A DNA stretch of 49,213 nt from Intrasporangium oryzae NRRL B-24470 (lineage in GTDB: Bacteria; Actinomycetota; Actinomycetes; Actinomycetales; Dermatophilaceae), in the NCBI RefSeq assembly GCF_000576595.1, contig NZ_AWSA01000035.1:1-49213 (forward strand). The letters are read 5' to 3'. Every line of letters starts with the position of its first letter. Within the stretch, counting starts at the first letter, position 1. Shown piece by piece: positions 8,289 to 15,837 of this stretch. Below the pieces are notes generated by a model. The model was given only the letters and a program-made list of their open reading frames with translations, did no database searches and had not been told where the DNA came from. Both the position numbers and the translations under genes were made by a program.

Positions 8289-10045
8289 GGCCGCGCCTCG
8301 AGGATCTTCGCGAGGTGCGCGGTCCTGGCGGCGGACCAGCCGGGCGGGTTGGACACCTGGACCCACGACGTGAGGTTCGCCGTGGCCGAGTAGAGGTGGC
8401 CGTAGCCCATGGGGATGCTCCCCGCGCCGGGCAGGTCGAGCAGAACCTGCCACATCGTCACGACGGGGAACCACCCCATCCGCTCTGACACATCGGGTCC
8501 GCGCTGACCATCCAGGATCCAGTCGGGCCGGCTGAACGCAAGGCTGGGCGAGAAGAAGACGACCGGGTCCGACGCGTGCTGGAGGTAGACGATCCGGGTC
8601 GGCCCCCACGGGCCCGGGGTCTGCGCGAAACCGTCCTGCTCCGCCGTGAACCTCACGGTGCGGCCCTTCTCGTAGACCGGCAGCCAGGGCGCGGTCCCCG
8701 GCTCGCGCTGGGCGATCAAGCGGCTGTGCAGCTCGTTGACGAAGGTGGGGCCGACCATGAGGGCGCCGTCGATCGGCTCGTTGATGACGTTCATCGACGA
8801 CAGGATGCTCTCGACCCCGAGCGAGCCGAGCGACAGCCCGTAGAGGTAGAGCCTGGGCCGTGATGCCGCGGGGAGGGTCGACCAGTACCCGTGGACCGTG
8901 TCGAAGACGGTCCGCGAGGTCTCCCTCACGGCGTCCTGGTCGGCGAGGAGGGAGATCCAGCTGGGCAGGTAGGAGTACTGCACGCCGGCGATGGCCGTGT
9001 CGCCGTTCCAGATGTACTCGATCGGGTCGACCCCGTTCATGTCGAGGAACCCCGTGCCCGTCGTCGTCGCGACGACGAGGATCTTGCGGTTGAAGGCCCC
9101 GGTGCGCTTGAGCTCCTGGAGCAGCAGGTCGGCCCGTCGCTGGACGGTGTCGGCCGACGCGAGCCCGACATAGACCCGGATGGGCTCCTTGGCACCGCCG
9201 CCGTTGGCGGCGTCGAGGTCGGCGACGGTGGGGCCCGACGCGACGAACGAGCGTCCCTGGCGGCCGAGCTGCTCCCACTTCGTCAGCGACTGCGGGCTGC
9301 CCGACCGCTCCGGAGCCGCGGGCTGGGCGACGCCCAGCGTCAGGGTCGTGTCACGCGGGGCGAACAAGGCGTTGGTGGCGGCGAAGAAGCCGTTGACGAG
9401 GACGCCGCTCCACAGCAGCCACATGACGAGCAGGAGCACGCTGGTCCCCAGGACAACGGCAAGACGGCGCGGCAGCAACCGCCCGAGGAAGCGGATGACG
9501 GTCTGGAAGAGCAGTCGGACGCTCCTCGCCACGACGAGCACGAGGTTGGCCACGATGAACGTGACGACGATGATGACGGGCCAGACCGTAGGGCTCACCG
9601 GCTCCATCCCGTACACGCCGCGGATCTCGTTCTGCCAGCCGACGAGGCGCCACCCGCCGAAGACCGCCGCCCAGAGGCCGAGAGCGACGAGGATCCGCAC
9701 GATGACGGTGCGCACCCGACCCGTTGGCTTGGGGATCTCGAGGTAGTCCCAGACCCACTGGAGGCTCGCCCCGAGGCCGTAGCCGACCATCACCGTGACG
9801 CCCGAGGCGATGCCCTGGACGTAGCCGGAGCGCGGCAGGAGGGACGGCGTCAGCGACAGGGCGAAGAACCACGAGGCGAAGGTGAGCCCGGTACCGGAGA
9901 AGGAGGGCTCGAAGACCCGCTTCGCGTGGCCGAGGGTCGGCGCCCAGCGGTGGTGTCCGGGTGGTGGTGGGCCGACCGCGTCGACCGGGGCGTCGTGACC
10001 CTGCCGAGCGCCCTCCGGCGCGTTCCCGGTCACGACAACGGTCAT
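8276..10045 (-). CDS. Membrane-anchored alpha/beta hydrolase
   Basis: A 589-residue protein of the actinobacterial two-part family with an N-terminal membrane domain (Abhydrolase_9_N) and a C-terminal alpha/beta hydrolase. About five hydrophobic segments lie between residues 55 and 230 (TFASWFFALSLTPSLLP, GLWAAVFGGWRLVGW, WPVIIVVTFIVANLVLVV, LAVVLGTSVLLLVMWLLW). The catalytic half has the nucleophile elbow YGLSLGS at about residue 400 and a C-terminal GYGHLY segment. Substrate unknown; esterase or lipase activity is inferred from the fold. An upstream in-frame start at 10159 would run through the tRNA-Glu terminator, so I chose 10045. Confidence 0.82.
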   Translation of the reverse strand: MTVVVTGNAPEGARQGHDAPVDAVGPPPPGHHRWAPTLGHAKRVFEPSFSGTGLTFASWFFALSLTPSLLPRSGYVQGIASGVTVMVGYGLGASLQWVWDYLEIPKPTGRVRTVIVRILVALGLWAAVFGGWRLVGWQNEIRGVYGMEPVSPTVWPVIIVVTFIVANLVLVVARSVRLLFQTVIRFLGRLLPRRLAVVLGTSVLLLVMWLLWSGVLVNGFFAATNALFAPRDTTLTLGVAQPAAPERSGSPQSLTKWEQLGRQGRSFVASGPTVADLDAANGGGAKEPIRVYVGLASADTVQRRADLLLQELKRTGAFNRKILVVATTTGTGFLDMNGVDPIEYIWNGDTAIAGVQYSYLPSWISLLADQDAVRETSRTVFDTVHGYWSTLPAASRPRLYLYGLSLGSLGVESILSSMNVINEPIDGALMVGPTFVNELHSRLIAQREPGTAPWLPVYEKGRTVRFTAEQDGFAQTPGPWGPTRIVYLQHASDPVVFFSPSLAFSRPDWILDGQRGPDVSERMGWFPVVTMWQVLLDLPGAGSIPMGYGHLYSATANLTSWVQVSNPPGWSAARTAHLAKILEARPYRN

Positions 10046-10122
10046 GGTGGCCAGCCCCTCGAGCTCGAGATACCTGCTCTCTGCAGCGTAGGAGCCGAAC
10101 CCGTGAACCGTCCGGGGAAGGA

Positions 10123-10156
10123 GCAAGGCCCGGATCCTGAGGGATCCGGGCCTTGC
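10123..10156 (-). terminator. Strong hairpin terminator after tRNA-Glu
   Basis: GCAAGGCCCGGATCC (10123-10137) and GGATCCGGGCCTTGC (10142-10156) form a perfect 15-bp stem with a four-base loop, five bases past the encoded CCA of tRNA-Glu. No long T-run follows. Confidence 0.75.
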
Positions 10157-10160
10157 CACG

Positions 10161-10236
10161 TGGTAGCCCCGACGGGATTCGAACCCGCGCTACCGCCTTG
10201 AGAGGGCGGCGTGCTAGGCCGCTACACAACGGGGCC
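10161..10236 (-). tRNA. tRNA-Glu (anticodon CTC)
   Basis: On the minus strand the sequence folds as a full cloverleaf. The acceptor GGCCCCG pairs with CGGGGCT (one G-T), the anticodon stem CCGCC/GGCGG encloses CTCTCAA with CTC at positions 34-36, and the T arm contains GGTTCGAATCC. The 73-base tRNA is 10164-10236 and a CCA is encoded at 10161-10163. It lies next to tRNA-Gln and upstream of the gltX cluster. Confidence 0.95.
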
Positions 10237-10337
10237 ACGCGCTTCACCGAGTCACCTCGGCACGAGGAGAAACCTTACCGTGAAGGAGCGATTTCTCCGA
10301 ATCGGCCCAACCTCGCTCGCGCGGGGCTGAACCAGAG

Positions 10338-10409
10338 CTGGGGTACCAGGACTCGAACCTAGAATGACGGAACCAGAAACCGTAGTGTTGCCAATTACAC
10401 CATACCCCA
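10338..10409 (-). tRNA. tRNA-Gln (anticodon CTG)
   Basis: Minus-strand cloverleaf of 72 bases. The acceptor TGGGGTA pairs with TACCCCA, the anticodon loop TTCTGGT places CTG at positions 34-36, and the T arm carries GGTTCGAGTCC. The discriminator base is G and CCA is not encoded (CTC follows). It precedes tRNA-Glu by about 100 bases, probably in one transcript. Confidence 0.95.
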
Positions 10410-10499
10410 AGGGGTTTCACGTCCAGCCGACCCGGGGGCGGGCTGTGCGGTGAACCGAGAGGAAATACTACCCATGTCCGGGGCGGTCTCCCAAATCGG

Positions 10500-11222
10500 C
10501 TAGCCCAGGAGCGCCGCGACCTCGTCGAGACGCGTGACGCGCGCCACGGGGTGCGAGGTGCCGAGCCGCGCCCGGTCGAGCCAGACCCCACGCAGGCCGA
10601 CGGCCGTGGCTCCGAGGACGTCCCACTCGAGGCTGTCGCCGATGCACACGGTCTCCCCCGGCTCGGCCCCGACGAGCCGGCACGTCTCGAGGTAGACGCG
10701 CGGGTCGGGCTTGCCGAACCCCAACGTGTCGGTCGTCACCACGACCGCGAAGGCGTCGAGCAGGTCGAGCGCCTCGAGCTTGAGCCGGGTCGGCTCGGCG
10801 GCCGAGTTCGTCAGGAGGGCGACCGGCAGCCCGGCCCGGTGTGCGGCGTCGAGGAGCGGCGGGACGTCGTCGAAGAGGCGCTGGGCCTGGCGGAAGGCCG
10901 GGGCGTAGGCGAGCTCGTAGGCCTCGTGCGCCCCGTCCGGCACGGTCAGGTCGAAGGCGCGGGCCACCTCGTCGAGACGACCCGCGCGCATCGCCTCGAA
11001 GGCGACCTCCCCCGACGCGTAGCGCGGGAACCACCGCTCGGGGTCCTCGTAGTACCGCTCAGCCATGGCCACGTGGTCGGCGTCGCTCGCCGGCCAGACC
11101 GTGGCCGCGGCGACCGTCCCCGCCGCGACCGTCGCCCCACGGGTGTCGACGATCGTGTCGTCGACATCGAGGACGAGCGCCCGTATGCCGCTGAGCGCGC
11201 TCGCGAGGGTCGGCTCGCTCAC
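10500..11222 (-). CDS. HAD-family hydrolase
   Basis: A 240-residue haloacid dehalogenase-type phosphatase. Motif I is LVLDVDDTIVD (nucleophile Asp near residue 19), motif II is LLTNSAAE, the lysine region is GFGKPDPRVYLE and motif III is CIGDSLEWDVLGA. The helical cap between motifs I and II fits subfamily I. Substrate unknown. The GTG start at 11222 overlaps the upstream acetyltransferase stop by four bases (GTGA), indicating translational coupling; an earlier start would sit inside that gene. It is the last protein gene of the FAH-gltX-GNAT-HAD unit. Confidence 0.88.
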   Translation of the reverse strand: MSEPTLASALSGIRALVLDVDDTIVDTRGATVAAGTVAAATVWPASDADHVAMAERYYEDPERWFPRYASGEVAFEAMRAGRLDEVARAFDLTVPDGAHEAYELAYAPAFRQAQRLFDDVPPLLDAAHRAGLPVALLTNSAAEPTRLKLEALDLLDAFAVVVTTDTLGFGKPDPRVYLETCRLVGAEPGETVCIGDSLEWDVLGATAVGLRGVWLDRARLGTSHPVARVTRLDEVAALLG

Positions 11223-11860
11223 CCGCCGTCCCCCAGTCCGAAGAACGGCAGGGCGGCGTCGACCCCCGTGATCTCGACGTCGGTGCCACGGCCCGAGGCG
11301 ACCCAGTCGGCCCGCTCGACGCGGACGTGCTGGAGCGTCTCCCCGCTGTGCTGGAGGGTCGAGGTGTGGGTGTCGCGGTAGCCGAGCGCACGGGAGACCC
11401 CGAGCGAGGACCCGTTGTCCACGACGGCCGAGCTGACGGCCGCCTCGGCCCCCAGGTGGCGGAACGCGAGCTCGAGGATCGCGCGGCGCATGTCCTTGCC
11501 CGAGCCCTTTCCGCGCGCGTCCCGCACGAGCCACGAGGACGAGTCGACGGTCCGCTCGGCGCGGTAGTCGGGGCCCTCGAGGGTCTGCATGCCGATCAGG
11601 TCACCACCGAGCCGGACGGCGAAGGGCAGCGCCCAGTCGTCCGGGGACCACAGGCCGAAGCAGCGCCAGTAGCTCTGCACGAGGATGGCCCGGCGGTTGG
11701 ACGGGTCGTCGAGAGCGGCATACCGCGTTGCGGACGGGTCCATCTCGAGGTCGGCCGGCAGGATGGCGCAGAGGCTCGGCAGGTCGGCCTCGGTCACGGG
11801 ACGCAGGTCGAGGTCGCCCACCTGCAGGCGCAGGCCGCGCAGGGGCCAGACCTCCACCAT
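11219..11860 (-). CDS. GNAT-family N-acetyltransferase
   Basis: A 213-residue acetyltransferase of the RimJ/RimL type. It opens with GLRLQVGDLDLRPVTEADLP, has a WLVRDARGKGSGKDMRRAILE segment near residue 125 that supplies the acetyl-CoA loop (R/Q-x-x-G-x-G/A), and a VDNGSSLGVSRALGYRD segment typical of protein or small-amine acetylases. Acceptor unknown. The start at 11860 (MVEVWPLRG) is preferred over upstream in-frame codons that lie inside gltX. It follows gltX by ten bases and overlaps the HAD gene by four, so it belongs to the same operon. Confidence 0.85.
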   Translation of the reverse strand: MVEVWPLRGLRLQVGDLDLRPVTEADLPSLCAILPADLEMDPSATRYAALDDPSNRRAILVQSYWRCFGLWSPDDWALPFAVRLGGDLIGMQTLEGPDYRAERTVDSSSWLVRDARGKGSGKDMRRAILELAFRHLGAEAAVSSAVVDNGSSLGVSRALGYRDTHTSTLQHSGETLQHVRVERADWVASGRGTDVEITGVDAALPFFGLGDGG

Positions 11861-11870
11861 CGCCGAGGCC

Positions 11871-13484
11871 TCAGAGCGAGTCGCGCAGGGCACGGAGGCG
11901 GGCCAGCGTCGAGGTCTTGCCGAGGATCTCCATCGACTCGAAGAGCGGCGGGGAGATCCGCTGGCCGGAGACGGCGGTGCGAAGGGGGCCGAAGGCGAAC
12001 TTCGGCTTGATGCCGAGGCCGTCGACGATGGCCTCGCGGAGCGCGGCCTCGATGACCGGGGCGTGCCACGCACTGCCGGTGCCGAGGACGCCGGGACCGT
12101 GGTCGTCGATGTCGCCGAGCGCGTGGAGGGCGGCGTCGAGGACCCGCGGCGAGTCCTCCTTGAGCTGGGCGCGCGCGTCGTCGGCGATCTCGAGCTGGTC
12201 GTCGGCGACGAAGAACGGGCCGACGAGAGCCGGTGCCTCGGTCAGGTGCGCCATCCGCGTCTGGATGAGCTCGGCGACGAGCTTGAGGCGCCCGAGCTCC
12301 CCGAGCGAGGGGTTGCCGAAGAGGACCCCCGCCTCCTCGAGATAGGGCAGCAGGCGCGAGGCGAACTCCCCCACGTCGAGCGAGCGGATGTAGACCCCGT
12401 TGAGCCAGTCGAGCTTCTTGAGGTCGAAGATCGGCCCGATCGGGTTGACCTTCGACCAGTCGAACGTCCGGCTGAAATCGTCGAACGAGAAGACCTCGAC
12501 GTCGTTGCCCTCGGCGTCCTGCTGCGGGGGGTAGGCCAGGAGCGCGAGGAAGTTGACGAGCGCCTCCGGAAGGTAGCCCTGCTCGCGGAACCACGTGAGG
12601 CGGGCGGCAGGGTTCTTGCGCTTGGAGATCTTCGACTTGTCGGTGTTGCGCAGGAGCGGCATGTGCGCGAACTTCGGCGCCTCGAGCCCGAGCCACCGGT
12701 AGAGCAGGATGTGCTTGGGCGTCGAGCTGATCCACTCCTCGCCGCGGACGACGTGCGTGATGCCCATCTCGTGGTCGTCGACGACGACGGCCATGTGGTA
12801 TGTCGGGAAACCGTCGGCCTTGAGGATCACCTGGTCGTCCGGGCGGGGGGCCGAGACCGTGCCACGGATGACGTCCTCGAAGACGAGCGGGGCGTCGTCG
12901 GGGATGAGCATGCGGACGACCGGCGTCTCGGAGAAACCGGGCAGCGCGGCCCGCTCCTCACGGGTCTTGCCGTGGCACAGCCGGTCGTAGCCGGTCGGCT
13001 GCTTCGTCTTCTGCTGGACGTCGCGCATCTGCGCCAGGCGCTCGGTCGAGCACCAGCAGTAGTAGGCGTGACCGGACTCGATGAGGCGCTCGACGTAGGG
13101 CCGGTAGGTGTCGAGGCGCTCCGACTGGCGGTAGGGGGCATAGGGGCCGCCGATGTCGGGCCCCTCGTCCCAGTGCAGGCCGAGCCAGCCGAGCATGTCG
13201 TAGAGCTGCGCCTCGCTGTCCTCACGGAAGCGGGCGCGGTCGGTGTCCTCGACGCGGAGGACGAACTGGCCGCCCTGCTGCCGGGCGAAGGCGAGGTTGA
13301 AGAGGGACATGTACGCCGTCCCGACATGGGGGTCGCCGGTGGGCGACGGCGCGACGCGGAGGCGCACCGCACCCTTCCCGTCGGAGGTGGAGACCCGGGG
13401 GGTGGGAGCCGGCCGGACCTCGACCGAGCTCTCGTTCGGGACCGAGCCCGGCGGCATACCAGTGTCGTTCGTCGTGTCGCTCAT
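11871..13484 (-). CDS. gltX: Glutamyl-tRNA synthetase
   Basis: Class I aminoacyl-tRNA synthetase of 537 residues that charges tRNA-Glu. The HIGH-type motif is HVGTAY (H53 in APSPTGDPHVGT) and the KMSKS-type motif is KSKISKR (residues 283-289). A zinc-type Cys cluster is partly kept (YYCWCSTERL, then DRLCHGK). Residues 1-38 are a non-conserved extension. In actinobacteria this enzyme usually also misacylates tRNA-Gln for the GatCAB route, which fits the tRNA-Gln and tRNA-Glu genes in the same direction 1.5 kb away. Start at 13484 has a TAGGCT -10 element ten bases upstream and no ribosome site, so the leader is very short. Confidence 0.96.
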   Translation of the reverse strand: MSDTTNDTGMPPGSVPNESSVEVRPAPTPRVSTSDGKGAVRLRVAPSPTGDPHVGTAYMSLFNLAFARQQGGQFVLRVEDTDRARFREDSEAQLYDMLGWLGLHWDEGPDIGGPYAPYRQSERLDTYRPYVERLIESGHAYYCWCSTERLAQMRDVQQKTKQPTGYDRLCHGKTREERAALPGFSETPVVRMLIPDDAPLVFEDVIRGTVSAPRPDDQVILKADGFPTYHMAVVVDDHEMGITHVVRGEEWISSTPKHILLYRWLGLEAPKFAHMPLLRNTDKSKISKRKNPAARLTWFREQGYLPEALVNFLALLAYPPQQDAEGNDVEVFSFDDFSRTFDWSKVNPIGPIFDLKKLDWLNGVYIRSLDVGEFASRLLPYLEEAGVLFGNPSLGELGRLKLVAELIQTRMAHLTEAPALVGPFFVADDQLEIADDARAQLKEDSPRVLDAALHALGDIDDHGPGVLGTGSAWHAPVIEAALREAIVDGLGIKPKFAFGPLRTAVSGQRISPPLFESMEILGKTSTLARLRALRDSL

Positions 13485-13500
13485 AGTGCGCCCAAGCCTA
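13485..13500 (-). promoter_or_regulatory. gltX -10 element (near-leaderless)
   Basis: Minus-strand TAGGCT (13500-13495) ends ten bases before the gltX ATG. Initiation six to seven bases downstream would leave a leader of about four bases. No ribosome site is present. Confidence 0.5.
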
Positions 13501-13550
13501 GTGGTCGCGTACGGGCCGAGCGACGGGCGCCGGAGGCGGCGGGAGTCCGC

Positions 13551-14330
13551 TCAGCGACGGACGAAGGTGTTGGTCAGCGACCCGAGGCCCTCGATCTCGA
13601 CGGTGACCTGCTGGCCGGCCTCGACGAGCCCGACGCCGGCCGGCGTCCCCGTCAGGATCACGTCTCCGGGCAGGAGCGTGAAGGCAGCAGAGGCGTGCTC
13701 GATGATCGCGCCGATGCCGTGGATCATGTCGGCGGTCGTGCCGTCCTGACGGACGTCGCCGTCGAGGGTGGTCACGATGTGGAGGTCGGCCGGGTCGAGC
13801 TCGGTCTCGATCCACGGTCCGAGCGGGCAGCTCGTGTCGAAGCCCTTGGCCCGGGCCCACTGGCCGTCGGTGCGCTGCCAGTCGCGGGCCGTCACGTCGT
13901 TGGCGATGGTGTAGCCGTAGATGCACTCGGCGGCGTTCTCGGCCTTGACGCCCTTGGTGATCGTCTTGATGACGACCGCGAGCTCGCCCTCGTAGGAGAT
14001 CTCGCTGCTGCCGGACGGCAGGACGACCGGGTCGTACGGCCCGACAACGGCGGTGTTGGGCTTGAAGAACATCATCGGCTCGGCCGGGACCTCGCCGCCC
14101 ATCTCCTTCGCGTGGTCGGCATAGTTCCTGCCGATCGCGACGACCTTGGACCGCGGGATGACCGGCGCGAGGAGACGCACGTCCTCGAGCATGACCGGCG
14201 GCTGCCCGCTCGGCTGGAGACCGATGTAGAGCGGGTCCCCCGCGAGGGGCGTGATGACCTCGCTCCCCGGGTCACCCTGGACGATGCCGTATGCCGGGTC
14301 CTCCCCGGTCGTGTACCTCGCGATGCGCAC
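13551..14330 (-). CDS. Fumarylacetoacetate hydrolase-family protein
   Basis: A 259-residue FAH-family protein. It keeps the core sequence IPRSKVVAIGRNYADHAKEM near residue 60, the metal-binding ISYEGELAVVI (Glu pair near 107-109), GYTIANDVTARDWQ and a C-terminal LLPGDVILTGTPAGVG. Members act as fumarylpyruvate or acylpyruvate hydrolases, 2-hydroxyhepta-diene-dioate isomerases or oxaloacetate decarboxylases; the exact substrate cannot be read. The GTG at 14330 (VRIARYTTGEDP) fits the family. A TAGGCT element ends seven bases upstream, implying a leaderless mRNA. It is 66 bases ahead of gltX, as in many actinobacteria. Confidence 0.85.
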   Translation of the reverse strand: MRIARYTTGEDPAYGIVQGDPGSEVITPLAGDPLYIGLQPSGQPPVMLEDVRLLAPVIPRSKVVAIGRNYADHAKEMGGEVPAEPMMFFKPNTAVVGPYDPVVLPSGSSEISYEGELAVVIKTITKGVKAENAAECIYGYTIANDVTARDWQRTDGQWARAKGFDTSCPLGPWIETELDPADLHIVTTLDGDVRQDGTTADMIHGIGAIIEHASAAFTLLPGDVILTGTPAGVGLVEAGQQVTVEIEGLGSLTNTFVRR

Positions 14331-14343
14331 GGGCCCCAGCCTA
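14331..14343 (-). promoter_or_regulatory. -10 element giving a leaderless FAH-family transcript
   Basis: Minus-strand TAGGCT (14343-14338) is followed by exactly seven bases and then the GTG start. Initiation would coincide with the start codon. Confidence 0.5.
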
Positions 14344-14364
14344 CGACCCGCCGGAAGGACCGCG

Positions 14365-15273
14365 TCAGCAGCACTCGATGCGGGGAGACTGAGCGTCACA
14401 GCAGCCCCTCGGACCGAGCTCGGCCACGAACATCGCCCCGACGACGAGGACACCGCCGAGGACGCCCGCCGAACCAAGAGCCTCGTGGCCGGCCGTCGCC
14501 GCGAAGACTGCAGCGAAGAAGGGCTCCATGGTCATCACCACCGCGGCCGTGGTCGCCGTGAGCCGGCTCTGGGCCCAGGCCTGCACCACGAACCCGACAC
14601 AGGTCGCTGCGACCGCGACGTAGATGGCGGACCACCACGTCGTCATCGACGAAGGCACCTCGAGACCGTCTCCCGCGATGGCCCAGAGCGCGCACAGCGC
14701 GGTGGCGATGCAGACCGATGTGGCGGTGAGTGCGACGGCGTTGGCCGCCGTCGCCCAGCGGCTCAACGACGCGATGTGCAGCGCGAAGCAGGCCGCCCCG
14801 GCCACGGTGAGGGCCGCACCCAGGCTCACCGTCGTGCTGCGCAGGACGAGGAGCGCCATCCCCACGGTCGCCAGCACGACAGCAGCCCACCCGGCCCGAC
14901 CGACGCTTTCCCCGAAGAAGGCGGCAGCCACGACTGGCGTGAGGACGACGGCGGCCCCGGTGAGGAAGCCGGACACGCCCGCATCGGTGTCGAGCAGGCC
15001 GTGGGTCTGCAGCAGGAAGCCGGCCGCCAGGAAGGCGCCAAGGGCAGCGCCGTGCCCCAGCTCCCGGCGGGTCATGGCCCGGAGCCGGCGTGGTGCCGCG
15101 ACCACGAGCACGAGGGCGGCGATCCCGAACCGCCAGACCAGGAAGGACGCGGGCGAGGTCTCGGGGAGGGCCTGCTTCGTGACGACGAAGGTCGAGCCCC
15201 ACACGGCGGTCGCACCGACGAGGGCGGCGACCGCCCCGAGAGGTCGTGCGCTCGTCCGCGACGCTGTCGACAC
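14365..15273 (-). CDS. EamA (DMT) family transporter
   Basis: A 302-residue inner-membrane protein with ten predicted helices in two EamA repeats. The first repeat opens with LGAVAALVGATAVWGSTFVVTKQALP and the second with a VSLGAALTVAGAACFALHIAS segment. Family members export amino acids, nucleosides or drugs; substrate unknown. I used the GTG at 15273 because it leaves 59 bases to the divergent cupin gene; an upstream TTG at 15309 is possible. The tail (GPRGCCDAQSPRIECC) has four cysteines and is unusual for the family. Confidence 0.85.
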   Translation of the reverse strand: MSTASRTSARPLGAVAALVGATAVWGSTFVVTKQALPETSPASFLVWRFGIAALVLVVAAPRRLRAMTRRELGHGAALGAFLAAGFLLQTHGLLDTDAGVSGFLTGAAVVLTPVVAAAFFGESVGRAGWAAVVLATVGMALLVLRSTTVSLGAALTVAGAACFALHIASLSRWATAANAVALTATSVCIATALCALWAIAGDGLEVPSSMTTWWSAIYVAVAATCVGFVVQAWAQSRLTATTAAVVMTMEPFFAAVFAATAGHEALGSAGVLGGVLVVGAMFVAELGPRGCCDAQSPRIECC

Positions 15274-15332
15274 CCGACCATCGTCGAGCCTCGGCGCGAC
15301 AGCGGACAAGGCGGACAGGGCAGGATCGGGCC

Positions 15333-15686
15333 ATGCGTGTCATCGAGGCCTCGACCCTGCCAGCCCACCCCGTCGGTCAGTTCGGAAGCGTCGGGTTCTT
15401 CGTCGCTCTCGCGGGCGCGGCAGTTCACGCCGTCGTGGCCAGGCTCGAGCCCGGCGGCCGGATCGGGCGTCACCCGGCTGTCGTCGACCAGGCACTCGTC
15501 GTGCTGGCCGGCGACGCTGTCGTCTCTGGGCACGACGACGTGCGGGTCGAGGCGTCGGTGGGCCAGGTCGTCATCTGGACTGCCGGCGAGGACCACGAGA
15601 CACACACGAGCCACGGGCTCACTGCGCTCATCCTCGAAGCCGAAGGGCTCGGCGACGCCTTCGTCGCAGAGGGTCCGCGGTCCTGA
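15333..15686 (+). CDS. Small cupin-fold protein
   Basis: A 117-residue single-domain cupin candidate. The two cupin stretches are HAVVARLEPGGRIGRHP and a later WTAGEDHETHTSHGL, with glycines spaced as in the barrel and histidines that could bind metal. No enzymatic role can be assigned; such proteins are often annotated as cupin-domain proteins. The start at 15333 has AGGA about eight bases upstream. It is divergent from the EamA gene. Confidence 0.65.
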   Translation: MRVIEASTLPAHPVGQFGSVGFFVALAGAAVHAVVARLEPGGRIGRHPAVVDQALVVLAGDAVVSGHDDVRVEASVGQVVIWTAGEDHETHTSHGLTALILEAEGLGDAFVAEGPRS

Positions 15687-15688
15687 CC

Positions 15689-15711
15689 AGGGCCCCGGGC
15701 GCGGGGGCCTT
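15689..15711 (+). terminator. Possible terminator after the cupin gene
   Basis: GGCCCC (15691-15696) pairs with GGGGCC (15704-15709), extended by G-T and A-T pairs, directly after the stop codon and followed by TTGG. It is short but well placed. Confidence 0.4.
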
Positions 15712-15837
15712 GGCTGCCGCCGAGCACACTGTTCGGACAGCCATGTCCCAGCGGCGAGACAGGCTTGGCGTCCATCCGCTCCGAGGCAAGCCTGAACAGA
15801 TCGCCGCCCTCCCTGCTCTTCTACGTCGTCAGTGTCC

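Noticed and set aside
10161-10409. tRNA genes as an integration site of a mobile island
   Set aside because: No integrase, no repeated tRNA 3' end and no change in composition on either side.
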